From assembly GCF_007096355.1 (NCBI RefSeq), contig NZ_VKDF01000013.1, positions 1 through 64,000 of the forward strand: DNA of 64,000 bases. The letters are read 5' to 3'. A model generated the notes under the pieces. That model ran no database searches, had not been told where the DNA came from, and saw only the letters and a list, made by a program, of their open reading frames with translations. The position numbers and the translations under genes are program-made. The stretch's first letter is position 1. The number at the start of each line of letters is the position of its first letter. Source of the DNA: Paracoccus sp. M683 (GTDB taxonomy: Bacteria > Pseudomonadota > Alphaproteobacteria > Rhodobacterales > Rhodobacteraceae). Positions 8,956-18,900 of this stretch are shown here, one piece after another.

Positions 8956-9450
8956 ATGTCGGATTCCGAAGCTGACCGCAAATCCGGGCTGCACCTCAGC
9001 AGGCAACCGCAATACTTCCTTCTCGATTGGGCGCGGCAACGCTGTGGCTTAGGCGATGACCTGTGGCCGCGAGAATCCGAGGCTGTCGGGGTCCGCGACG
9101 CCGATGGCAGGGTCCGCGCTGTCATGGTGCTGAACGCCTTCTATGGCGACACCTGCACCGCGCATATCGCATCCGACCACACCCGCGTATGGGCCAGCCG
9201 GAAAATCCTCGCAGGCCTGTTCGGCTATACCTTCATTTATCGGCGCATGAACCGCATGCAGTTGATCGTGCCGGTCAGCAACAAGCGCGCGGTCATCCTG
9301 GGCGTGAAACTCGGGTTTCGCCCCGAGGGCGTCGTCCGAGCGCATTGCGCCAATCATGAGGATGGTTTCCTCATGTCCATGTTGAAGCACGAATGTCCGT
9401 TCATTGAGGATGACGTGATGCCCGAAGAATTGGAGAACGACCATGGGTAA
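8956..9450 (+). CDS. Phage GNAT-like acetyltransferase-fold protein
   Basis: 164 aa from ATG 8956 (MSDSEADRKSGLHL), chosen over an in-frame ATG at 8914 because AGGCGA lies 7-12 bp upstream. The order of elements is that of the GNAT fold in phage virion gene blocks: AVGVRDADGRVRAVMVLNAF (central strands), then TCTAHIASD, WASRKILAGLFGYTFIYR and NKRAVILGVKLGFRPEGVV. The last part is the usual N-x-A-x-x-lGFr acetyl-CoA end motif. Similar small proteins occur next to ejection-protein genes in other podoviruses. Target unknown. The stop overlaps the next gene by 8 bp. Confidence 0.65.
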   Translation: MSDSEADRKSGLHLSRQPQYFLLDWARQRCGLGDDLWPRESEAVGVRDADGRVRAVMVLNAFYGDTCTAHIASDHTRVWASRKILAGLFGYTFIYRRMNRMQLIVPVSNKRAVILGVKLGFRPEGVVRAHCANHEDGFLMSMLKHECPFIEDDVMPEELENDHG

Positions 9451-10387
9451 GGGCTCAAGCGCACCGTCGCCAGATCCTAAGATGGGTGAAGCCGCGCTTC
9501 TCTCGGCCAAGACCGGCCAAGACTATCTCAAGATCATGCGCGGGCAGATGGACATCGCCAATGAATGGGCGGCCACTGATCGCGAACGCCAGCAGGACGT
9601 GTTCATCCCGCTTGAGGACGAATACATCAAAGAGGCCCAGAATTGGGACAATCCGGGCCGGATCGCGCAGCGCGTCAGCGAGGCGCGCAGCGATGCACAG
9701 TTGCAAGGTCAGCTGGCCGAAGAAGGCGCGAAGCGGCAGGCGATGGCCATGGGGGTCAACCCCGGCTCTGGCCGGTTCCTCGCCGGGTCGCGAGCTGCGA
9801 AGATGAACACGGGGCTGGCCCGGCTCGGCGCAGGGAACACCGCGCGGCGCATGGTCCGCGCCGAGGCCGACCAGCGCGAGGCGAACGCGATCAACCTTGG
9901 CAAAGGACTTGCCGTCAACCCCGGCACATCGCTGGGACTCGCTAACGGGGCGGCAAGCAGCGGTTATCAGGGCGCCATGCAGGGCTATGGTCAGCAGGCC
10001 AATATTCTCGGCCAGGAGTTTGATCAGCGCATGTCGAAATGGCAGGCCGATCAATCATCCAGCGCCGGGCTGTGGGGCGCGATCGGCACCGTTGCTGGCA
10101 TGATGCCGATGCTGTCCGATGAGGATGCCAAGACCGACAAGAAGAAGCCGGGCCGGTCATTGCTCAAGGCGGTCGAGGACATGCCCGTAGAGGAATGGTC
10201 CTACAAGGACGGGCGCGGCGACGGTGGCCGCCACGTTGGCACCTATGCCCAGGATTTCCAGCGGGCAACTGGCGTCGGTGATGGCAGGACCATCAACGTG
10301 GTCGACGCCATCGGCACGACCATGGGTGCCATCAAGGAACTGTCCAAGAAGGTGGACAAGCTTCAGGGGCGGAGGATCGCGGCATGA
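9443..10387 (+). CDS. Phage internal virion protein with S74-like intramolecular chaperone end
   Basis: 314 aa from ATG 9443. The first 220 residues are helical, Gln/Ala/Gly-rich and charged (EDEYIKEAQNWDNPGRIAQR), with a short hydrophobic stretch at about 212-222 (AIGTVAGMMPM). From about residue 224 (SDEDAKTDKKK ... VEEWSYKDGRGDGGRHVGTY) the sequence is the peptidase S74/ICA-type module: S-D-x-x-x-K-T start, xxWxYK strand and VGTYAQDFQ-type motif. In tail spikes this module folds the trimer and then cuts itself off. Its place here, first of four genes for ejection-type proteins, suggests a T7 gp14-like role with a chaperone tail. It overlaps the next gene by 4 bp. Confidence 0.7.
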   Translation: MGKGSSAPSPDPKMGEAALLSAKTGQDYLKIMRGQMDIANEWAATDRERQQDVFIPLEDEYIKEAQNWDNPGRIAQRVSEARSDAQLQGQLAEEGAKRQAMAMGVNPGSGRFLAGSRAAKMNTGLARLGAGNTARRMVRAEADQREANAINLGKGLAVNPGTSLGLANGAASSGYQGAMQGYGQQANILGQEFDQRMSKWQADQSSSAGLWGAIGTVAGMMPMLSDEDAKTDKKKPGRSLLKAVEDMPVEEWSYKDGRGDGGRHVGTYAQDFQRATGVGDGRTINVVDAIGTTMGAIKELSKKVDKLQGRRIAA

Positions 10388-11175
10388 GCCGTTCCTTCGC
10401 CGCATTCGCAGAGGGCTTTGCCAGCAGCCGGCGCGCGCGCGCCGATGCAGATGAACGCACGGCGCAGCGTCAGATTGAACGAGACCGGATCACAGCGGAT
10501 CGTGATCTTGCGGCCTCTAGTGGTCGCCGTGTCATTCCTGATGCCGATTATCGCCCCCGCGAGGGTTCCGCGCCGCCATATCGCGATATGGCCGCATATG
10601 TCACTGATGGTCTGATCAACCGCGGCATGTCCCCGATGTTCGCCGACGCCTTTGTCATGAATTTCGATGATGAAAGCGGGCTGGATCCCGATATCACCGA
10701 GGGCGCGGCCAACGTTCACGGCACCTATGGGCGCGGCCTTTACCAACTGACCGACACCGCGCCGGGCGTGGGGCGCAGATCAGCCTATGAGAAATGGGCT
10801 CAGGATCGCGGCGACGATCTATACGGCGTCGATTCGCAGTTGGATTACCTCATGCACGAATTGAACGGATCAGAGGCCGCCGCTTGGAAGAAAATTCAGC
10901 GCGCCACGACGCGCGGTGAGGCGGCGTCCGAGATCGTTCGTTCGTTCCTGCGGCCGGCACGCGAGCATCGTGATCGCCGCATCGCAAAATATATGGGCCG
11001 CGATCTTCCGCGTTCTGATGCATCGGGGCGCCGCCTGCCTGCACCGGAACTGCCCACCGCCACCCCCGGCGCCGATATCGCTTCATCGTCCTCGGGCGCC
11101 GCGGGGCGCAAGTTCACCATGAACCCCGGCGCTGCCGGGCCGTGGCTGTCGTTCGGCCGCGCAATAGGAGCGTAA
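10384..11175 (+). CDS. Virion-associated tail lysozyme (phage_tail_lysozyme family)
   Basis: 263 aa. After a charged helical N-terminus the domain at about residues 70-205 shows NRGMSPMFADAFVMNFDDESG, then GTYGRGLYQLTD and DSQLDYLMHELNG, typical of tail-associated lysozymes that open a hole in peptidoglycan during DNA entry. The likely catalytic Glu is in DESG (about residue 96). The end is a Pro/Ser-rich linker and a short tail. It is translationally coupled on the left (ATGA) and 3 bp from the next gene. It belongs with the neighbouring ejection proteins rather than with the lysis genes 20 kb downstream. Confidence 0.75.
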   Translation: MSRSFAAFAEGFASSRRARADADERTAQRQIERDRITADRDLAASSGRRVIPDADYRPREGSAPPYRDMAAYVTDGLINRGMSPMFADAFVMNFDDESGLDPDITEGAANVHGTYGRGLYQLTDTAPGVGRRSAYEKWAQDRGDDLYGVDSQLDYLMHELNGSEAAAWKKIQRATTRGEAASEIVRSFLRPAREHRDRRIAKYMGRDLPRSDASGRRLPAPELPTATPGADIASSSSGAAGRKFTMNPGAAGPWLSFGRAIGA

Positions 11176-11178
11176 GAC

Positions 11179-12639
11179 ATGAGCAGCGCCGGTATCGCCA
11201 GCTTCATCGACGGTTTCATCAGCGGGCAGGACATTCGCCGGCGCCGCGCGGACGAGGACAAGGACCGCGCATGGGATGAAAAGTCCCGTGCGCGGCAGGA
11301 AACGGCGTGGGGCCAGGACGATCAGGACCGCGGCCGCCGCATGGCGTGGGAAGATGAAACCCGTGGTCGCACCCGGACGGAATGGGCTCAGGGCGACGTT
11401 GACCGTTCCCGGCGGCATGCCCGCGAGGATTGGAGCTTTGACCGTGACAAGGTCGAAGCGGGCCGCGACGATACCCGTTTCGGATGGGAGGGCGAGCGTG
11501 AGGCGGATCGCAGGTCTGATCGCGGCCGCCGCATGGCGGTGGAGGATTACGAACAGGATCGGCGGCGCGCTGCAGATCAGCGCGAGGACCAGTTGCGCGA
11601 GGATATTGCCGCCGCCTATGACGAGGCGGAGCAGATGCACACGATCAGCAATGCGCCCGGCCCCGTGATCCCCGACACGGCCCCGGCCCAACCCCAATAT
11701 GAAGGCGGCCGCAATTTCGTCCTGCCGGGGACAGAGATCGCGCCGCAGCAGCGCGCCGCACCGCCCCAACAGTCCGCGCCGCAGGACCGGCGTTTCTCTG
11801 CTCAGTCGGAACCCGCCGCCCAGCCAACCGGGGCAAGGAATCAGCAGCCCGCCATCGCCCCGGCCAGCTCGGGACGCACCGTGGTGCCAGCCGATGTCGA
11901 CCAATTCGATGCCAAGGCCGTGAAAGCGGGTAGCAGCTTCATGGACGCCTATCGCGACGGCCCGGCGCAGAAGATCATTGGCGCCTATATGCGGGCGGGC
12001 GATATCGACAAGGCCGAGAAGTTCGAGACCTTCATGGATAATGGCCAGACCAAGGAAGCCCTCGGCCACTGGTCCAAGGCGATCTATGCGGCGCAGGCCG
12101 GCAATGCGCGCTCGTTTGCCGAAAACCTCGCCCGCGCCTACAACACGCGCGGGTATTTTGACGACGGAATTGATGCGGTCATCGAGAAGTCGGAAATCGT
12201 CCAGGACGACAAGACCGGGCGCATTTCCGGCCACATCACCTTTGTCGACACCCGCACGGGCGAGGAAATGCAGATGCCCTTTGACGGGCTCGATGATCTT
12301 TACCGTTCCGGCATTGGCATGCTGTCGCCCGAGCAGGTTTTCGAACGGGGCTATGAGCAGGTGCAGAGGGCCGATGAGCGGCAAGCCGCGATCGTGGACG
12401 CCTATCAAAAAGGGTTCGACAAGGAGCCGACCGACACCGACATGGACCGGATCACCGATGCGCTGGACATGATCGCCAAGTCGCCCGAGGGTATGGGCAT
12501 GTCGGCAGATGAGCAGATGCAAGCTGCGCTTGCCTTCGTGGCGCAGTTCGACGGGAAAGGTCGCTATGTCGGCAAGCCCGCCGGTTCTGGCGAGGCCGCA
12601 ACCGCACCCAGCAACGACGTTCCGATCTTCATCCGCTGA
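11179..12639 (+). CDS. Arg/Asp-rich internal virion protein, family unknown
   Basis: 486 aa from ATG 11179. The first 150 residues are an extreme charged helix (RRRADEDKDRAWDEKSRARQ, EDETRGRTRTEWAQGDVDRS), Trp-containing and almost certainly a long coiled coil. A Pro/Gln-rich linker follows (about 185-235). The C-terminal half is helical-globular (MDAYRDGPAQKIIGAYMRAG ... GHWSKAIYAAQAGNARSFAE), like tail-tube or ejection subunits in which helical repeats alternate. It lies between the tail lysozyme and the giant protein, the place of T7 gp15. No enzyme motif is visible. Confidence 0.6.
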   Translation: MSSAGIASFIDGFISGQDIRRRRADEDKDRAWDEKSRARQETAWGQDDQDRGRRMAWEDETRGRTRTEWAQGDVDRSRRHAREDWSFDRDKVEAGRDDTRFGWEGEREADRRSDRGRRMAVEDYEQDRRRAADQREDQLREDIAAAYDEAEQMHTISNAPGPVIPDTAPAQPQYEGGRNFVLPGTEIAPQQRAAPPQQSAPQDRRFSAQSEPAAQPTGARNQQPAIAPASSGRTVVPADVDQFDAKAVKAGSSFMDAYRDGPAQKIIGAYMRAGDIDKAEKFETFMDNGQTKEALGHWSKAIYAAQAGNARSFAENLARAYNTRGYFDDGIDAVIEKSEIVQDDKTGRISGHITFVDTRTGEEMQMPFDGLDDLYRSGIGMLSPEQVFERGYEQVQRADERQAAIVDAYQKGFDKEPTDTDMDRITDALDMIAKSPEGMGMSADEQMQAALAFVAQFDGKGRYVGKPAGSGEAATAPSNDVPIFIR

Positions 12640-12642
12640 TCA

Positions 12643-12870
12643 TCAGCAATCAGAATACCAACCGCCGCGGCCATTGAACCGGCTGTCGCAATCCAGATCG
12701 GTTGATGCGTCGGGCGGGATCACCGCCAATGCGACGATGGTAAACCCGCCGACCGCGACAAAGAACCAGACCTGAAATAGGAACTGGTTCGCATTCGTCT
12801 GTGCGTTCCGCACCGTCAGGGCGGCGCCAATAGCGAGGATGACAAGGCCGATCAGCAGCATCATGCGCAA
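12643..12870 (-). CDS. Small two-helix membrane protein on the opposite strand
   Basis: 75 aa from ATG 12870. Two transmembrane segments: MLLIGLVILAIGAALTV (residues 4-20) and FQVWFFVAVGGFTIVALAVI (about 32-51), with a Cys-bearing C-terminal tail. It fills the only gap in an otherwise tightly packed + strand block (12640-12972) and is convergent with the 486-aa gene and divergent from the giant gene. A reverse-strand membrane gene between late genes is a typical place for a moron or immunity gene. There is no recognised family and no strong ribosome site, so it is a moderate call. Confidence 0.45.
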   Translation of the reverse strand: MRMMLLIGLVILAIGAALTVRNAQTNANQFLFQVWFFVAVGGFTIVALAVIPPDASTDLDCDSRFNGRGGWYSDC

Positions 12871-12972
12871 AATCCATTGTTGATGCCTTTATCATGCCTT
12901 GCGCGCCGCCGGGTGTCCATTCTTCCCTCGCATCGGTCGTTCTGTTAGTCTGACGCAATAACGGGCCAGGAC

Positions 12973-15900
12973 GTGCCAAAACCTCAACCGATGGGGCTTT
13001 CATTGGCACGCCTTCCCTTCTCGACCGACCCGTATTCCGAGCAAATCGAACAGGAAAAATCCGCACTGCGTGGCCGGGGCGTGGTCCTGCCCGGCGATGA
13101 GCCGGTGAAGGAGAAGCCAAAGGTCGACGGGGCAAGCACGAAAGCCGAGATCGAGGCGATTTCGCGAGAATCGAACGTTCCGGCAAACGTTCTGATGGCG
13201 CTGGCCGAGAAGGATGGCGCGGGCGATGGCGCCGCGGCGATCGAAAGCGCGCGGCGCAACGCCCAATCGCTGCGCGGGAAGGATCTGGCGGCCACCGTTG
13301 ATGGCGCCGTCCTTGACCGCGCCGAGGCCATCCGAAAGGCCGTCTATCCCGATGCCCCGAACACGGTCTCGGTGAAGAAGGATGACCCTTTCGAGGGCGA
13401 AGGCGTCGGAAGTCTGCTGAAGCGGCGCGGCCAGCAGTTAATCGCCGGGGCAACAGATGCAGTTGCGGGCGTGGCCGAGGGCGCGGCGCTGGCCGAGCGG
13501 GCGCGGCGCGACGATGCCAACGACCTGATGACCGTTCAGGCAGAGGAATTGTCCAAGCGCATCGACGCAATGCGGGCAAACCTTCCGAAGATGACGCCAG
13601 CGCAGCGCGAGAGCGCGGAACGCATTCTTCCGAACCTGGAACAGAAGCTGTCGACCTATCAGCGCGGCATGGATGCAACCCGCAAAGGGCGCAGTCTGGC
13701 CGACACCGGCGCCTATCAGGCTGGCACCGCCATCAAGGACGCATCGAAGGAAACGTTCGGCGAGCCTGACAAGCGCGATGATGGCCTTTGGAGCCAAGTC
13801 GCCCGAGGCGGCGGCAACGTTGTGGGCATGATCGGCACAGCCCTCTCACCCGTTGGCGCGGGCGGGGCGGCGCTTTCCGGCATGGGCATGACCCAGCGCC
13901 AGATGTATGAGGAAGCGCTTGCATCAGGGGTCGACGAGAAAACGGCCACCCAGGTCGCCCAGATCGGCACCGCCATCGGCATGACTGAAATGGTGCCGGT
14001 GCTGAACGCGATCAAGCCTTTGGCCAAGCCGCTGCAGCAACGCATCACCGGCACGCTGTCCCGGCGCCTGATGAAGATCGCGGAATCCTCGGGCGAGGAA
14101 GCCGCACAGGAGGCGCTGTCGCAGCTCATGCAGAACGCGACGGCGAAGGGCTATTATGACCCGGATCGCGGGATCATGGATGGCGTGGGCATGGCGGCGC
14201 TGGTCGGCGGGATCATTGGGGGCGGCATGGGCACCGTGGGTGCCATGCGCACGCCTGGGGAAAAGCCCCAGCCCGAGGCCTTGCCTGCCCCTGATCGTCT
14301 CGCGTTGCCTTCGCCCGGCGCCTTTGCCCTTCCCGCGCCGTCAGATCGAAGCCGCGCTGGCCTGAATTTCCCCGGCGCCCCCCGGATCGTCAATCCGCAG
14401 GGTGGCGCGGCTGCGCCCGCCTCTGACCCTTTCCCGCAGGTCGATGAGAAAGGACGGCTGGAAAAGGCGCTTGAGCGCGCCCCCGGCGCTGCGCCTGTGG
14501 CCGCCGGCATTCCGGGTGTCGAGCCAGGTTCGACCATCACCGTCACTGATGGGCCGACCGGAGAGGTCTTTTCCGATGCGGTGTTCATCGGCGCCACGGA
14601 TCGCGGCATTGAGGTAGAGATTGCGGGCGAGCGCCTGACGATCGATCCGAACGAAATCACCAGTGGCGCGGTTTCGATCGCCCCTGTCGCTGCCCCGGAA
14701 CAGGAGGCCGGAACTGATGCAGACATCATTGCCCGCGATGAAGGTGAGCCCGCGACTGAACCTGTCCTGCCTGACAGTGCCGATGACGCGCGTGATGGAC
14801 GCGGAGCGGGCGACGCTGGACCTGTGCTGCATGGGGATACTGACGCCCGCGCTGGCGCAGGAAATGCGGAAACTGATGCTGAGCGAGGCGATGCTTCCGT
14901 TCTCGCATCCGATGATTCCGGTCTTGCAGGCGGTCTGGCTGTGGAGCCTGATGCCGGGCAGCGCGATGCAGCACTGACACCGCGTGATCCGCTGGGCGCA
15001 AAGGCTCAGTCTGCCGTCGATCAGATCACACCGCCCGGTGCGCGCCGCGTGACGATCGAGGACGAGATCGCCGCCATGTCGCCGGAACAGGCGCGAAAGT
15101 CCCTGACCAGCCTCCAGCAGGCCGCCAGATCGCAGGGCTGGAACCTTCGCAGGACGCGGATGCGCGATGCGCTTGAAAAGGTGATTGCCGCCGCGCCGCC
15201 CGCCGTGATCGACACGGAAAGCGAGGCGCTGACCGGCGAAATCATCACTCCCGAGGACGATGCGGCGCGTCAGCAGGATGCTGCCAAGCAAGCCGGTTTC
15301 GAATTGACCGCACCGCCTGTGCCTGCCCGCGCCCCGTGGTGGACCAACGCCGACGAGGCAACCCGCGCGGCCATTGTGAAGGAGGCCGGGCCCATCGCTG
15401 CGCGCGACCTCAAGGATGCGATGGTCTGGGATCGCATGACCAATGATGGCAAGCGTGCGCTTCAAGATGCCTATGGCCGGCTTTACCGTGCAGGCAAGAT
15501 CGAGAATGCGGGAACGATCGAGGCACCGCGCCCCGCACTTGCCGCGATGGATAAGGCATCGCTCGTGATCGAGCCGATCCGCGCCAAGGCTGCGATCCTG
15601 CGGGGCTGGACCGGGCCCGATGCGCCCGAAGTGCCTGGCGTGTCCATCAAACACGACGCCAAGGAAGGCGGCTGGATCTTCTCGCGAAAGCATGAGGACA
15701 AGGTTCGCAGTGCTTTGGGCCTTATGGGCACCCCAGCGCCCGAAGTCATCGCGCAGGCGCCAACCGTGGCCGATGCCGCAGCAGAAACGGCACCTGATCC
15801 AAATGACGCGCCGGAAACCGTGGAATCTGGACCTAAGCCGCTGCCCAAACCGAGCGAACGCGCCGAAATGATGGCCGAAGCCATGGGGCTGGATGACCCT

Positions 15901-18900
15901 TACTCCGCAGGACGCATTCAGGAGGAAGCAGAGCGCGAGGGTTGGGAAAATCTGGCATTCCAGTTCAAGATCGAAAAACCAGATGGTCGGCATTCCTATG
16001 CGTGGACGGACTCGCAAGGCAAGGTGATCGCGCGGATGAAGCGCATGGGCATGCCTGCCGCGCTCAAGGACGGTCGGTATCGTGATGCCCTGTCGGCGGC
16101 GATCCCGGTGGCCGAGGCGAAGTTCAAGCCCGCATGGGCGTTCCGTAAAGCGTGGGAGGCGCCGGGCGAAGTCAGGGCACCGCAGAAGAACACACCGGCT
16201 CAGGATAGGCCAAAGCCGGGTGATTCCGCCTATACCCGCGACGACGCGGTTGCCGACCTTCACGCACTGGAAGGACAGCGTAACGGCGGGATGATCGCCG
16301 ATGCGAGGCTGGAAGAACGCATCAACAAGCAGCGAAATCTAGTCGAAAGCCTGTCAAAGTCGGAGGCCGACACGACAGCGGGCAGCCGCGAAGATCCCGC
16401 GCCGGCGCGGGAACGCGCATGGAGCAACCCACCCGCGCCCCTATCCCCGCAACCACACGGCCCGCGCCGTTTTGATTGGTGGTGGACGAACAACCCGAAC
16501 AAGCGCGGTGTGGCGCTGGCAAACGCGCGCCTTGACACCTCGCTGAGTCGGAAACTCTCGGGGGAGGTGAGCGACGCCCTGACGCCGGATCAGTATGGCG
16601 CGCTGACGGATGCCATCTTTGGTCCGCATGCCGAAAACAAGCCCACAAAGTCTACGCCGAAAATCCAGCAGGCGCAGGCGCAAGCGGCCCAGGTGGAAGA
16701 ACCTGCACAAGTTGCGCCGAAAGTAGCCCAGCCCACGCAGGGCGTTCTGGGGGTTCTGTCGCAGGAGAAGCAGGACCGTGCGGCGGAACTGAAAGCCCGG
16801 CTGGCCGCCAAAGCGCGCAATCAGGCCAGCAGCGGCATTGACCCGGAATACATCACTCTGGGCGGCGAACTGGTCGCGCTCTATATCGAGGCCGGCGCCA
16901 AGCGGTTCGGCCAGATGCTGCGCGATTTCGCGGAATCGACCGGGCTGACGCTGCGCGAGGCTCAGGCGCCGATGCGCGCAGCCTATAATCATGTTCGCGA
17001 CGACATGGACCTGAACGGACAGGACGTGTCCGACATGGACGATGCGGCGGCCGTCATGGCCGAGGTTCGGGCGGCGCTGGCCGAGGCCGACGCGGCACCT
17101 GACCAATCCGCCATCTCGCAATCCCCGGCGGAAAATGATAACATCGCTGCAGGACAAGAGCCCGAGGAAGCGAGCGATGATCGGCGAACTGATGGCAGCA
17201 ATGCGGGAGCAAGCCCCCGGCGAGGGCCGGAAGCTGACCAAAGCGGGCGGACCCAAAGCCTGGGAGAACCGGGTGCGAGAGGTGGTCGCCCGAACGCGCG
17301 CGACGATGGACCCGGACGGGAAGATCGCGGCGCAAGGGCCGAACGAGGCGCAGATGCTGAACGAGACGATCTTTCACGAGTCGCTGGCGGAACTGACCGC
17401 GCCGACCGAGGCGCCCGAAACCATGTAATTCCCGAGGGCGGTCTTGCCCTCGCCGGGGGCGACAAGACGCGCGCCCGCAATGCCGTCAAAGCCATCGAGA
17501 CACTGCGCACGCTCGAACGCGAAGGACGACCGGCAAGCCGGGACGAGCGCCAGGCCCTATCACTCTATAGCGGATCCGGAACGCTGGCGCCCGCGCTGCC
17601 CAACAGCGAGGGCAAGGTCCGTTTCCCCGATATCGCTGCCGATCTGGACCGCCTCCTGACGCCAGAGGAACGGGCAACCGTCGAAAAGACCAGCCAATAT
17701 GCCTTCTACACGGCTGAACCCGTTCTGCGGAATATGTGGAACCTCGCGATGCAGTTGGGCATCACAGGGGGTCAGGTGTTCGAGCCGGGCATGGGCGTCG
17801 GTGGCTTCGCCGGAACCATGCCGAAAGGCTTCTTCGGCAAGTATTCCGGTATCGAACTGGATCACATCACGGCCAAGATCGCGGCCGCTCTCTATCCCAA
17901 TCACCACATCAAGCATGGCGACTTCATCAAGACGCCCATGCCTCAGGACTATTACGATCTGGCCATCGGCAACCCGCCTTTCGCGCGCACCCAGATCAAG
18001 GCCGACCCTTCATATCCGCAGGGGTTCATGATCCACGACTATTTCTTTGCCAAGACGCTGGACAGCGTAAGGCCGGGTGGCCTGCTGATGTTCGTGACCT
18101 CGGCCGGGACCATGAACAAGATCGACAGCAAGGCTCGCGACTATATGGCCGACCGTGCCGATCTGGTCGGCGCGATCCGCCTGCCGAACACGGCCTTTGC
18201 CGAAAACGGGACGCAGGTCACGACCGATATCATCGTTCTGCGCAAGCGCCATGCCGGGGAGGCCGAGGCAGATCCGTCATGGCGGGAATCGACGGCTGTT
18301 GCGCTGCCGGACAAGGACGGCGGCACGGTGGAACTGGCGGTGAACCGTTATTTTCAGGCGCATCCCGAAATGATCTTGGGCGAGCAAGGCGCATTTGACA
18401 CGCTGGTCGGGCGGCCGCGTATCGGCGTGCGGGCCAAGCCTGAGGCGGATCTTGCCACCGATCTGGCAGCTGCTGTCGCGCGCTTCCCGCGCAAGATCAC
18501 ATCTATGGGCGATCCGCAGCAGATGATGATCGGGCCTCGCGACGCCAAGGCGGGCGAGACAAAGGCCGGCTCGTATTACCTGAAGGATGGCGACCTGTGG
18601 CAGTTCGACGGGTCCGAGGGCAAGCCGGTTCAGCGCCGCGCCAAGGGCCAGTCTGGTCTGACCAAGGCCGACTATGAACTTGTCACCGACCTTCTGCCGT
18701 TGCGGAATGCGTTGCGCGAGGTCTATTCCGCCGACCTGGCTGGAGCGGACGCCGTAAAGGCACGAAAGCGGCTGAACAAGGAATATGACGCCTTCGTTTC
18801 CAAGCGCGGGCCGATCAACAAGGTCGAAACGACATTGCGCCGCCCCAGTGCCGTGCAGATGGAGGGACTGCGTCAACAGGCGGCAGAGGACGCCCGCGCC

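Noticed and set aside
14341-16263. 640-aa minus-strand frame inside the giant gene
   Set aside because: Antisense frame of GC-rich coding DNA; the + strand frame has recognisable domains on both sides and is unbroken.
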